From Hordeum vulgare subsp. vulgare (taxonomy: Eukaryota; Streptophyta; Magnoliopsida; Poales; Poaceae): DNA of 64,000 nucleotides. A model generated the notes under the pieces. That model saw only the letters and a list, made by a program, of their open reading frames with translations, did no database searches and was not told where the DNA came from. This document shows positions 33,101-44,800 of the stretch, in pieces. Numbering within the stretch: the first letter of the stretch is position 1; every line of letters starts with the position of its first letter. The stretch is from positions 109,866,189-109,930,188 of the forward strand of contig NC_058523.1 of assembly GCF_904849725.1 (NCBI RefSeq), in the 5' to 3' direction. Made by a program: the position numbers and the translations under genes.

Positions 33101-36100
33101 TAAACTTAAGAGTACTAGAAATAAGAGGGGGAAGATCTACGCATAACGGACATGACTAATGATGATCAAATGAATGATCCTGAACACCTACCTACGTCAG
33201 ACATAACCCCACCGTGTCCTCGATCGGAGAAGGAACTCACGAAAGAGAAAGTCACGGTTACGCACACAGTTGGCAAGTTTTATTTAAGTTAACTTCAAGT
33301 TATCTAGAACCAGTGTTAAACAAAGTTTCCACGTTGCCACATAACCGCGGGCACGGCTTTCCAGAAGATTTAACCCTGTAGGGGTGCTCCAACTAGTCCA
33401 TCACAAATTACCACAAGCCGCGTAGAAATCCTCGATCACGAAGCTCGTGATCTCGTTGAATTCCTTACTGGAAAACCTCTACTCTGAGATTACCCAAACC
33501 ATCACCGGAATCCCGATGCACAAGATATCTCGTCAAAGGTAAAACTAATCCAGCAAGGCCGCCCGACGTGTCGACGTACCCGATAGGAGCCGCGTATCTC
33601 GTTCTCAGGACACGACATATGGAACTAGCTACGAGTGCCAAACCTCGAGTTTCCTCGCGGTGGCCCCGCAGGCAGACCGTTTGGGACCAACACCATCAAC
33701 ACTGGCCCGCCTGTTTATGTAAAATTACTCCTCGGGTAGCGCTAACTCCCTATGCATTTCAGTGTTAACAAAATTATTATGTTGGGCAAATGTAGAACCA
33801 ATGTTGGGCCTTGCCAGACCAGCTTTAATCTAAAACGAATTATCAAGGGGGTCCCCATAACAACCCCGATCGTGTTAGGAGCGCTCAATTATGGAACATA
33901 ACACCGGTAGCCGAAACTAAGGGGGCAAAGGTGGAACAAAACACCAGGCTAGAAAGGTCGAGCCTTCCACCTTTTACCAAGTATATAGGTACATTAAATT
34001 AATAGCAATTAATATGGTGATATAACAAGGAACCCATGTTTTCACATGGAAGCAACTACACCTGCAACAAGCAACGCTAAAAACATGGTTAAGCAAGCAG
34101 TAACACAGCCAATCAGTGGTTTGCTAGGTCGAACAGGTTGAAGGTTTTCATGGCATTGTTGAGAGGCTGATATTTGACATGTGGTAGGCAACGAGACATA
34201 ATCGATAGAAACGGTAACGCTAGCATGGCAATGATAGTAATGGTATCTAGAGAAATGGTCATCTTGCCTGAGATCCCGCTTGGAAGAAGAATGCCTCCGT
34301 GAAGCAGACGAACCGACGTAGTCGAACGGGTCCTCACAATCCGGCACGCTGCGGAACTCTATCGAGACGAAGCAAACCGGAAACAAAAATCAACACACGG
34401 AATTCACCACACGATGCACAAAACATATCATGCATGAGCAGCTGAATACATGCAAGACACGGCATGACAATTCACGACAAACAAACTCTACACATTAAGT
34501 GAAGTTCAATATGCAACGAGTTGCATATTGACGAAACTCCACGTTTAATTATTTAGTTCTATCTCGATTAGATATACGACATTATTAAATGTGATTAAAC
34601 ATGGCAAGAGGTGAACTACAATTAAACTACCTATCTAGGCATTTTAAATGAGGTCGGAAATGACTTATAGCACCTCTGAAACGACCTCACATGTTAATTT
34701 ACAATTCTGTCCAGATCTGAACTAACGCATTTAATTAGTTGTTAAACAGAAAAAACTAATAGGTTCACGTGATTATACGCATCGAGACAAGAAATTTACA
34801 CATAGAGATCATCTCCAACGGAGGTACGGATCAAAAGATACGGACATCGCAAGATATGATGGCATGAATGCAATATGTGTGCAACGACGGTCATGAGCAC
34901 TTCAAAACATACAACCAGTACAAGAAAATGAAAGTACACGAGATTCTAAGCAAGTTTCATATAGGACACGATCAAAACGGAGCTATGGTTCAAAAACTAC
35001 GAGCAAAACAAGAAATCACTATAATCTGCCAAAATCAGCCACATAGCATTTTCTACCCCCCACAACTACGAGATATACAACTCATATGTACTCAACCAAG
35101 GCATGACACGAAAGAGGGAAAGAATCACTACAACAAACAACTAACAACAACTAGCATGACATCATGGATCACTAGGAAAAGAAGTCACAAAATGGCATCT
35201 CACACACTATTTCAGACTTAGTGAAAATTACACTTCATGAAAGTGCAGTTTTCGATCTGAAGCCATATTGACAGCAGCAAAACCTATAGCTACAGGAGTC
35301 CAAATGGCATGAAAATTCACTGCATGCTAGAGAATCACAAGGTCTACAACTTACTCCATTGCACCAACCTCAAAAGAGCTACAAAACAAAAGATAGAAGC
35401 ACGACAAGACAGCAACAAAATATAACAGATTCCAGACTTAGATATATTTCAGCACCTCCAAATCAGCACTATTTATAGCAACTTGAGAGCAAGCAAACCA
35501 CACCTAAACATGCATTTCTATTGCAACCAAAAATACCAGGGGCTAGAGTAAACACTCAAGAACAACTCTCTAGTTGACAACTCCTTCAAACAAAGCACGG
35601 AATAATTACTATGAAAAAGACAAGAGGGCAACATGGCAAAATATCGCGCGAACTAACTTGCCCAAAAGCTAAAACTAATTGCACAGAAAAATACCCTGGA
35701 TTTTTCTACCCCGAAAACATATAAAACATGTGGGGTTGCACAACAAAAATAATGCCACACGTAAATGCGAGATAATGGACTAGACACTGAAAATAATCTA
35801 GCAGCAAATCCCTACACGCAAAAATACCAATGTCTACTCCAAAATACATGGAAAAGTGGTTCCTAAATCATGGACATTTCTACTACGGCATTCGAGCAAA
35901 CCGGACTCGCACGAGAAAATAAAACGGGACGAAACCTATTGGAACAGCATGCGATTCTAGGCATACGGCACGCTAAAACACGTCAAACAAATATGCAAGT
36001 TGTAAATTCGTAATGTACGCGAAATTCTACATGAAATACATATCTAATTCATCGCGATCTGACAAACGGTTAAAAAGATACACGCGTTTTAAAATACGTC

Positions 36101-37329
36101 TATTCCTGGAATTATTAATTCCTAAAATTCCTAAATGGGCCGAACTATGGGCGCGAGGTAAAAAAAAGGTGCACGGGCGGGGGGAGGATCTCACCTCGGT
36201 TGGACCGGTTGGAGGGGTTTGGGCCATCTGCGGGAGGCCTGAGCCGGCTGGGCCGACCCACAACGGCGACGGGGCTGTGGCGAGCGGGAGGGCTCGTCGC
36301 CTCCTCCCTCGTGCTCCCATGAACCACAGCAGGAGCGGCGCTGGCTCCCGTGGCGACGGAAAAGGGGAACCGACGAGGGGGGCCGGCCGGATTCGGGGGC
36401 TGCGGGGCCATTCTTGGCGGCGGCCGACGGGATTTGACGTGGTGGCCAATGGGGTACCAAGGCAGGGCGTGGGGCGGCGGCCATGGCGGCAAGATGTTGC
36501 GGGGAGGCGGCGAACGGCTCGATCTGGCAGCGGTTGCCGACGGCGGGGAGGCAAGGCGGCGCTCGAGCTACGAGGCGGCGGGGTTGCGGGAGATGGGCTG
36601 GCTCGGGCAAGGACGGGCGGCGGCGCGTAGATGGGCACGAGAGGGCCCGATCCGGGCCCGGGTGGGCCTGGAGCACGGTTGGGAGAGGCTGAGGGGAGAG
36701 AGAGAGGGTTAGGGTTTGGCACAGATTCCGAGGTAGAGGGTGGTGGCTGTCTAAAAAATATGCACGAGAACTATATATAGACAAATGGGGGGGCTAGGTT
36801 AACCGGAATTCCATTCCGGATCCAACCGTGGGGTCGGATTCGACCGATTCCGCATGCGGGAACGGTTACGAGGCCGTGTAGAGGGGATATCCGGAGACGA
36901 GAGGGAGAACGGGCGGCGCGGCAACGAGTTTTAAAACACCGACAAACGTCCGACGGTAGACCGAATACGGTGCCGCTACGGTCGACTGTTCGGGTACCAC
37001 ACGGTCTCCGATCGCGACGAAATTCGACAGGCGGCCTAGCTATAACTAATTACGACTGCATGCCAAGTTTCACCCCGATCAGAGAAAGTTTTCAACACAC
37101 TTCTAAAACAGGGTTTTGACGATGCCGCGGGCGCGAGCGTGTGCGGGCGGGCTCAGAACGAACAATGAGGAGAACCAGCAACTAACAACGGATGCAATTT
37201 TTGAAAATTGGCGGCAACGGGGTGCCGATGCAATGCTGATGATGCGCATGATGCGACAAAAGAAAATAGACACACGACAAAAACGGAATAGGAGGGGAAT
37301 CTTCTGGAACGCCGCATCGGGCTGTCACA
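30172..37329 (-). repeat. Sukkula 5' LTR with internal tandem duplication
   Basis: 7158 bp against 4763 bp for the 3' LTR. 30172-33028 matches 22181-25082, then from the shared word tagcaa (33029-33034) the sequence jumps back and 33029-37329 matches 22637-26943. The repeated unit is about 2.45 kb. The second segment is almost identical to the 3' LTR, while the first is visibly more divergent, including a deletion of about 40 nt near 32280. Confidence 0.88.
36709..36780 (-). promoter_or_regulatory. Sukkula LTR promoter with telobox (5' LTR copy)
   Basis: TATA-like tctatatatag (minus, near 36771-36780) and AAACCCTAA (36709-36717), at the same spacing as in the 3' LTR. This is the copy that would drive the element. 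Confidence 0.6.
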
Positions 37330-37334
37330 AACGC

Positions 37335-38311
37335 CTTAAGCAAGATGACATGATGTAGATGGACAATCTCATATCTACGATAAAAGCCCATCTTGTTACC
37401 CTTGATGGCAACAACACGATGCATGCCTTGCTGCCCCTTCTGTCACTAGGAAAGGTCACCACACGGTATGAACCCGAAACTAAGCACTTCTCCCATTGCA
37501 AGAATCATAGATCTAGTTGGCCAAACAAAACCCGAGACTCGGAGAGACTTACGAGGATATCAAATCATGCATACAAGAAATCAGCAAAGACTCAAATATA
37601 ATTCATAGATAATCTGATCACAAATCCGCAATTCATCGGATCTCTACAAACACTCCGCCAAAGAGGATTACATCGGATAGATCTCCATGAAGATCATGGA
37701 GAACTTTGTATTGAAGATCCAAGAGAGAGAAGAAGGCATCTAGATACTAACTACGGACCCGTAGGTCTGAAGTGGACTACTCACGAGTCATTGGAGAGGC
37801 GATGATGTTGATGTCGAAGCCCTCCAACTCCAAAGTCCCCTCCGGCAGGGCACCGGGAAGGGTCTCCAGATGAGATCTCGCGGAAACGAAAGCTTGCGGC
37901 GGCGGAAAAGTGTTTTCGTGGTTGCCTTGATTGTTTCTGGATTTTTAGGGAATTTATAGGCCGAAGAGCTAGGGCAGGGGAGCGCCAGGGAGGCCACAAG
38001 CCTGGTTGTCGCGCTCCCTGGCCGCGGCAACAGGGCTTTGGGCTCCCTGTGAGCCCACTGCATTGGCCCTCAAGCCTCCCGATCTTCTTTCGTTCTGGAA
38101 AAATTTATTTCGAGGATTTTATTCCGTTTGGACTCCGTTCCAAAATCATATCTGAAAAGAGTCAAAAACACAGAAAAAACAGGAACTGGCGCTTGGCACT
38201 GAATTAATAATTTAGTCCCAAAAAAGATAAAAAAGGTAAACAAAACATCCAAAGATGACAAGATAACAACGTGAAACCATCAAAAATTATAGATACATTT
38301 GAGACGTATCA
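37335..38311 (-). repeat. S2 3' LTR, second segment
   Basis: Continues the S2 LTR after the Sukkula TSD (aacgc 37330-37334) and ends gagacgtatca at 38311. On minus it has a TATA-like cctataaattcc near 37953-37965, with a GC-rich hairpin just upstream (37980-38057, arms CCACAAGC and an imperfect partner). It matches 53960-54946. Confidence 0.9.
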
Positions 38312-39421
38312 AGCATCCCCAAGCTTAACTCATGCTCGTCCTCGAGTAGGGAAGTGAAAAAGAATGAATTTTTGATGCTTTCATGCTACCTAGCATAGAT
38401 GTCCTTTGTAACTCCTCTTATGTGACGTTAATGTTCAGATCCATTAGATTTAAAACAATAGTTTGCTATTGACGTGGAGACAATAATAATTCAAGCAAAC
38501 TAGTAAGGTAATCATGAACTTTCAAAATAACAAGGCCAAAAGAAAGTTATCCCTACGAAATCATATTGTCTGGCTTTGCTCTATCATCCTTGCACAACGA
38601 ATTTAAATCATGCACAACCCCGGTATTGGCCAAGTAATTGTTTTCACACCTTTACTTTCTCAATCCTTTTCAACTCTCACACAATACATGAGCGTGAGCC
38701 ATGGTTTTAGCACTATAAGTGGTGTGGAGTGTGGTGGAGGTTGCAAGATAAACAAGGAGAAGATGGTCACATTGACTAGGCATATCAATGAGCTATGGAT
38801 ATGCTCATCAATAGATATCAACGTGAATGAGTAGGGATTGCCATACAATTGATGCACTAGAGCTAAGAGTATGTGAAAGCTCTTAAAGAAAACTAGTGGG
38901 TGTGCATCCAACTAGCTTGCTCACGAAGACCTAAGGCAATTTTGAGGAAGCCTATCATTGGAATATACAAGCCAAGTTATGTAATGAAAATTTCCCAGTA
39001 GCTATATGGTGGTGACAAAACGAGAGACTCTCAATCATGGAGATCATGGTGCTTAATATGCACAAGTGTGGAAAGATGGTAGCATTGTCCCTTCTCTCTT
39101 TTTCTCTCATTTTTTGGGTGGGCGCTTTGGCCTCTTTTTTTTGGTGGGTATCTTTGGCCTCTTCTATTTCCTCACATGGGACAATGCTCCATCAATGATG
39201 ATCATCAAACTTACAACTCAAAACTTAGATCAATGATGACTCTATATGGAATGCCTTCGGTAGTGTACCGTGACAATGATCTAGCATGGCATAGACATCA
39301 ATGGGAACATCATGCTAGCTATCTTATGATCATGCAATGGCAATGTAGAAGTGGTGGCACATGTCATGGTGGTAGTTGCATGGCAATTTATCTCGGAATG
39401 GCTTTGAAAAAGCCATAGTAG
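38312..39421 (-). other. S2 3' noncoding region, distal part, with PPT
   Basis: Next to the LTR the minus strand reads AAGCTTGGGGATGCT (38312-38326), the PPT. A stem-loop CTCG-AGGA-CGAG (38334-38345) precedes it. The rest aligns with S1 1-650. It is interrupted by D at TSD gtagg (39422-39426) and resumes at 49447. No sense ORF was seen. Confidence 0.82.
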
Positions 39422-39426
39422 GTAGG

Positions 39427-41074
39427 TGATACGTCTCCATCGTATCTACTTTTCCAAACTCTTTTGCCCTTGTTTTGGACTCTAATTTGCATGATTTGAA
39501 TGGAACTAACCTGGACTGACGTTGTTTTCAGCAGAATTGCCTTGGTATTATTTGTGTGCAGAAATCAAAGTTCTCAGAACGTTCTCAAAATTTACGGGGA
39601 ATATTTTTGAAAAATATGAAAAATACCTACGCAAAGATCCACCTGAGGGGGTTGGCCAGTGGGCCACAAGCCCTGCCACCGCCACCCCCCTGGTGGCGGA
39701 TGGCAAGCTTGTGGGGCCCACGTGGTGATGCCGCCCCAATATCAGCTCTATAAGTTCACTTTCGTCCAAGAAAAAATAAAGAGAGAAGATTTCGTCGCGT
39801 TTGCGATACGGAGGCGCCGCCACAACCTGTTCTTCATCTGGAGGGCAGATCTGGAGTCCCTTTTGGGCTCCGGAGAGGGGAAATCGTCGCCATCGTCATC
39901 ATCAACCTTCTTCCCTCTCCAATTCCATGAAGCTCTTCATCGTTCATGAGTAATCTATTCGTAGGCTCACTGGGCGGTGATGAGTAGGATGAGATCTATC
40001 ATGTAATCGAGTTAGTTTTGACGGGGATTGATCCCTAGTATCCACTATGTTCTGAGATTGATGTTGCTACTACTTTGCCATGCTTAATGCTTGTCACTAG
40101 GGCCCGAGTGCCGTGATTTCAGATCTGAAATTATTATGTTGTCACCAATATATATGTGTTTTAGATCCGATCTTGCAAGTTGTAGTTACCTACTATGTGT
40201 TATGATCCGGCAACCCCGGACTGACAATAACCGGAACCACTCCCGGTGATGGCCATAATTTGAGGAGTTCATGTGTTCACCAAGCGCTAATGCGTTGGTT
40301 CGGTTCTTTATTAAAAGGAGAACCTTAATATCCCATAGTTTCCTTTTGGACCCCGCTGCCACGGGAGGGATGGACAATAGATGTCATGCAAGTTCTTTTC
40401 CCTATGAACGTATGACGACACACGGAATGCATGCCTACATCACATTGATGAACGGGAGCTAGCCACATATCTCTCCGTGTTATAACAGTTGCATGATGAA
40501 TATCATCCAAACAAATCACCGACCCATTGCCTATGAGTTTGTCCTACTACTAATGTTACTTGTCTTGCTCTGCTACTACTGTTGTTACTTGTCTTGCTCT
40601 GCTGCTACTGTTGCTACTACTGTCGCTTGTTACTGTTGTCACTACTGTTGTTCCTTGCCGCTGCTATTACTCATTACACTGCTGCTACCTGCTACAGTTT
40701 TGGTACGCTGGTCGTCAACGGGAACAGACAATTTCCATCAACGGGCAACTTGGCGCCATTGATACAATCGTTAGGAATAGTCTGCCGTCAACACATCGTT
40801 TCTGACATCGTTGTTATCATACTACTTTGCTTGCACATACTAATCTTTCAGGTGTGGTTAAATCTGACACATCCAGCTGCTAATACTTGAGAGTATCCTC
40901 TCACCTCCTATAGCCGTACCAACAAATTTGGGTCGAATACTCTACCCTCGAAAACTACTGCAATCCCACGCGATGGTGGGCCGTCAACAACATTCTTCTA
41001 GTTTCGATTGCCGGAGAGTGGTAGCAGCATTCTTCTGGTGCCGTTGCAGGGGAAGGTCGGTTGTGATGAAATCA
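39427..41074 (+). repeat. D 5' LTR
   Basis: 1648 bp. Contains a GC-rich hairpin (39661-39719) just upstream of a TATA-like ctctataag (39746-39754), and a (CTACTACTGTTG)-like low-complexity stretch at 40546-40690 that differs in length from the 3' LTR. Short frames inside it are not genes. Confidence 0.93.
39661..39754 (+). promoter_or_regulatory. D LTR hairpin-TATA promoter module
   Basis: A near-perfect 59-nt inverted repeat has outer arms GGGCCACAAGC / GCTTGTGGGGCCC and inner arms CCGCCACC / GGTGGCGG. It is followed about 27 nt later by ctctataag. The 3' LTR repeats it at 47998-48090, and a related copy is at 44347-44405 inside the element. Confidence 0.65.
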
Positions 41075-41083
41075 ACATTTTTC

Positions 41084-41101
41084 TGGCGCCGTTGCCGGGG
41101 A
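41084..41101 (+). promoter_or_regulatory. D primer-binding site (tRNA-Asp)
   Basis: TGGCGCCGTTGCCGGGGA, a perfect 18-nt tRNA-Asp complement, 9 nt after the LTR end. Confidence 0.95.
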
Positions 41102-41151
41102 GGTATTGCTATATTCTCTGAGTCACTTGGGATTTATATCTGCTGCTCACT

Positions 41152-44018
41152 ATGAAGAATCTGAAGGATCCGAAAACCAAAATCTTGCCCTCAACTACGA
41201 GGGGAGGTAAGGAATTGCCATCTAGCTCTGCATTTGATTCACCTTCATTTATGAGTAAGTTTGCGACCCCACCTCCTGCTAGAAATCTTGATATGTTGCC
41301 TGTGCTTGATGATGCGTATGATGCTACTGCCAGAGATGATATGCTTGATACTACGCCTGATACTGCTTTGCCTGATACTGCCAGATATGCTATGCTTGAT
41401 ACTGCTAGAGATGCTATGCTTGATACTGCTTTGCCTGATGATGCTAGAGATGCTATTTTGCCTAATGATGCTATGCTTGATACTGCTAGAGATGCTACTT
41501 TGCCTGATATGCCACTAGGGATATTCCTTGATGCTCATATTGCTAGAGTTACTGCCAATGCTCGTGATGCTTCTGAAACTGCCGATACTATTGAGATAGA
41601 ACCTGCTTTTGCTCCTACTAGATCTAGCTCTGCTAGATATGAATTGCCTGATATACTTAAGGGTTATGTTATGGAGGGAGAGATAGCTGAGGATTTTCTT
41701 GCGTGTAAGGATGCCTATGACGCTGAGAAATTACTTCTCAAGTGGAAGGAAAAATCTCTGAAAGCTAGGATGAAATACGACCCGAAGTTTTCCACTTCAC
41801 CTATCTTTATCACCGATAAGGATTATGAATTCTCTGTCGATCCTGAGATAATCTCTCTAGTTGAATCTAATCCTTTTCACAGTTATGAGTCTGAGACGGT
41901 CGTAGCCCATCTTGCCAAACTACACGATGTAGCCACCCTTTCCACTAATGAGGAGAAGATCCGCCACTACTATATCCTTAGGATGTTTCGTTTCTCTCTA
42001 AAGGATGACGCTAAAGCCTGGTTCACCTCTCTTGCTCCTGGATGTGTGAGTAGTCCCCAGGATATGGTCTATTACTTCTGTGAGAAATATTTCCCTGCCC
42101 ATAAGAAGCAAGTGCCTTGCAGGAAATATACAACTTTGCTCAACTCCAAGAAGAGAGTCTCCCACAAGCTTGGGGGAGGCTCGTCCAGCTACAGAATGCT
42201 TTGCCTGATCACCCTCTTAAGAAGAACAAGATACTTGATATCCTCTATAACGTACTTACCGATGCCTCTAGAGACCACCTAAATAGTTGTGCTGGTTGTG
42301 TTTTTCGGAAACGAACTGTAGAACAAGCTGAGACTCCACTGAATAACATCTTGATCAACGATAATGCTTGGACTATTCCCGAACCACCTTCTAAGCCAAC
42401 TCCGAAGAAAAAAGGTATTCTATTCCTCAGTCCCGAAGATATGCAAGAAGCCAAGAAATATATGCAAGAGAAAGGCATTAGATCTGAAGATGTCAAAAAC
42501 CTACCACCTATCGAAGAGATCCATGGTCTCGATAACCCGATACAAGTAGTAGAAGTGAATTCTCTGCGTAGGTTGGATGAGAGTGATATTCCTTTTGACT
42601 AACCTGCTAGCCTATGCTTTGATGAATTTGACAACTTTGCTGCCAAACAACAGAGTTTCAATGATTATGTTAGCAGACACTTGGAACAAAGTACTCGTAT
42701 GCTTAGCCATTTAAGTGCTTGTGTAGACACAAATGTCAATGATCTGAAGCTTCTGAGTAAACATGCCTCTATGATTACTACTCAGGTAGAACAAGTACTT
42801 AAAGCTCAGAATGACCTGCTCAATGAATTAAATGACAACTCTATCAGAGTCATCACTAGAGGAGGCAAAATGACTCAGGAACCTTTGTATCCTGAAGGTC
42901 ATCCTAAGAGAATTGATCAAGATTCTCAAGGAATTAATGCTGATACACCTAGTCATCCTAAGGAGAAGAAGAAGGATGATAGAAACCTACATGCCAGTTC
43001 ACCAAATACTGTCACACCTGAAGAACCTAATGATATTTCTGCGTCTGATGCAGAAACACAATCTGGTGATGAACATGAACCTGGTGACAATATGGACAGT
43101 GATGTTCATAATAATGCTCAACCTAGCAATGATGAGGATGTGGAGATTGAACCTTCGATTAATCTTGATAACCCACAACCTAAGAGATACGATAAGAATG
43201 ACTTCACTTCTAGGAAGCATGGTAAAGAAAGGGAGCCATGGGTTCAGAGATCTATGCCCTTTCCTCCTAAGCCATCCAAGAAAAAGGATGATGAGGATTT
43301 TGAGCGCTTCGTTGAGATGATAAGACCTATCTTTTTGCAGATGCGGTTAATTGATATGCTCAAGATGTCTCCGTATGCCAAGTACATGAAAGATATCGTG
43401 ACTAATAAACGGAAGATACCAGATCTTGAGATCTCCACCATGCTTGCCAATTACACTTTCAAAGGTGGAACCCCTAAGAAAATTGGTGATCTCGGAGTGC
43501 CCACTATACCTTGCTCCATTAAAGGAAACTACGTAAGAATTGCCTTATGTGAACTTGGAGCCGGTGTTAGTTTTATGCCGCTCTCTCTTTATCGTAGACT
43601 TGAATTTAATAAGTTGACACCCACTGAAATTTCTCTGCAAATGTCCGACAAATCAACTGCTTTCCCTATCAGCATATGCGAGGATGTGCCTGTTGTGGTT
43701 GCTAACACCACTATCTTAACAGACTTTGTTATCTTGGATATTCCCGAGGACGATGCCATGGCTGTCATCCTTGGAAGACCCTTTTTAAACACTGCAGGGG
43801 CTATTATAGATTGCAACAAAGGCAATGTCACTTTCCATGTCAATGGTAAGGAGCACACAGTGCACTTTCCGAAGAAACGGTATCAAGTACATTGCATCAG
43901 TGCTATCGAAAAGACTTCATCAATTCTTATTGGGAGCTTTGAATGCCCTATTCCTCGTGTCAAGATGAAGTATGATTTGCTTGTTGGGGAGATACATATC
44001 CCCATTGAGGTGACTTAG
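41152..44018 (+). pseudogene. gag: D gag-protease polyprotein (one frameshift, one stop)
   Basis: ATG at 41152. Residues about 58-121 are a low-complexity acidic repeat of LDTARDAML-type units. A gag capsid-like domain follows (MFRFSLKDDAKAWFTSL near 41980; EIYNFAQLQEESLPQAWGRL after the break). The frame shifts near 42110 and a TAA at 42600 interrupts it, after which the same frame runs to 44018. The C-terminal part has a retropepsin-like domain (about 43500-43900) with VILGRPFLNTAGAI. Its active-site region reads CELGAGVSFMP where related copies have CDLGAS or CDMGAS, so the catalytic Asp is Glu. No zinc knuckle was seen. The residual protein is probably inactive. Confidence 0.88.
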
Positions 44019-44800
44019 TGGCTATTCTAAAATTCTCCGTTCTCTCTTGCGATTCGAGAAGGTTTTGTCATGAGGACTTGATCAACCCCATTGACGGATT
44101 TCTTTCGATGACCATGAAATGGCTGAATCAAAGAGTCACATACCTATATTTTGAGCTTTCATTTTCTGTTGCTTAGAAGAAAAATGATGGATTTAGTTTA
44201 GCTTTTCCTGTTTTCTGTTTTAGCGTCCCGGAGAAAAATACCTCGAAAATAAAAGTTCTCCGATGGTCCTGAAAATTTAGTATGATTTTTTCTGGAATAC
44301 TGGAAAATCACTGGGCCTGAGAGCTGGCCTGGGGGGCAGACCAGTGGGCCACAAGTCCTGCCACCGCTACCCCCCTGGTGGCGGCTAGCAAGCTTGTGGG
44401 GCCCACAGGGACCCCCTCCACACATTCCAGATCCCATCCTCTTCTTCCACCTCCAGAAAAAATTGTTTCGCAGCTCAAACCCGTGGTCTTGCTCATTTGG
44501 CTATGATTTTCGATCTCCTTTCTCAAAGCACCATTCTCCAAACCGTTTTGGGGAAATTACTCCTTGGTAAGTGACTCCTCCATTGGTCCAATTAGTTTTT
44601 GCTCTAGTGCTTTATCCTTTGCGTATTCTTGCTACCTTGACGACCCTGTTCTTGAGCTAGAAATGTTGATTTTAGCTGGTCCCAAGTAGTTTTAGCGCGT
44701 GATACGGTCTCTAGGCACTAGTAGGAGTAGTTGCTACAAGGTGTGGTTGGTCTTCATTCACTTTTCTCTTGAACTTCAAAAATTTCAGCAAAAGGAAATT
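44019..44800 (+). promoter_or_regulatory. D internal U3-like segment upstream of the 3' ORF
   Basis: Between protease and the Athila-type ORF, 44200-44440 resembles a diverged LTR promoter region: aaagttctc, gaaaattta, then the hairpin at 44347-44405 that is nearly the same as the LTR copy at 39661-39719, followed by gggcccac. No clear TATA box follows. Pol would be expected in this position. Promoter function is inferred. Confidence 0.45.

Larger units (their letters stand above)
22181..37329 (-). mobile_element. Sukkula LARD (large retrotransposon derivative)
   Basis: The LTR terminus on minus, ending GATGCGACC...GGGCGTGACA, matches the Sukkula LTR end used for barley IRAP markers, as I recall it. 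LTRs are about 4.8 kb (3' LTR 22181-26943). The interior is about 3.2 kb (26944-30171) and has no recognisable gag or pol. A tRNA-iMet PBS is at 30159-30168. Long LTRs, a noncoding interior and a Met PBS define LARDs. TSD is aacgc, with the left copy mutated to actgc. The 5' LTR (30172-37329) is enlarged by an internal duplication. A LARD depends on another element's proteins for movement. Confidence 0.9.

Noticed and set aside
40493..40890. Leucine/cysteine-rich frames that look like membrane segments in the D LTR (also 48825-49158)
   Set aside because: They come from a CTACTG-type low-complexity stretch open in several frames, with length differences between the LTRs.
41084..41101. tRNA-like sequence matching the tRNA-Asp 3' end
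   Set aside because: Only the 18-nt primer-binding complement is present, directly after an LTR; there is no cloverleaf.
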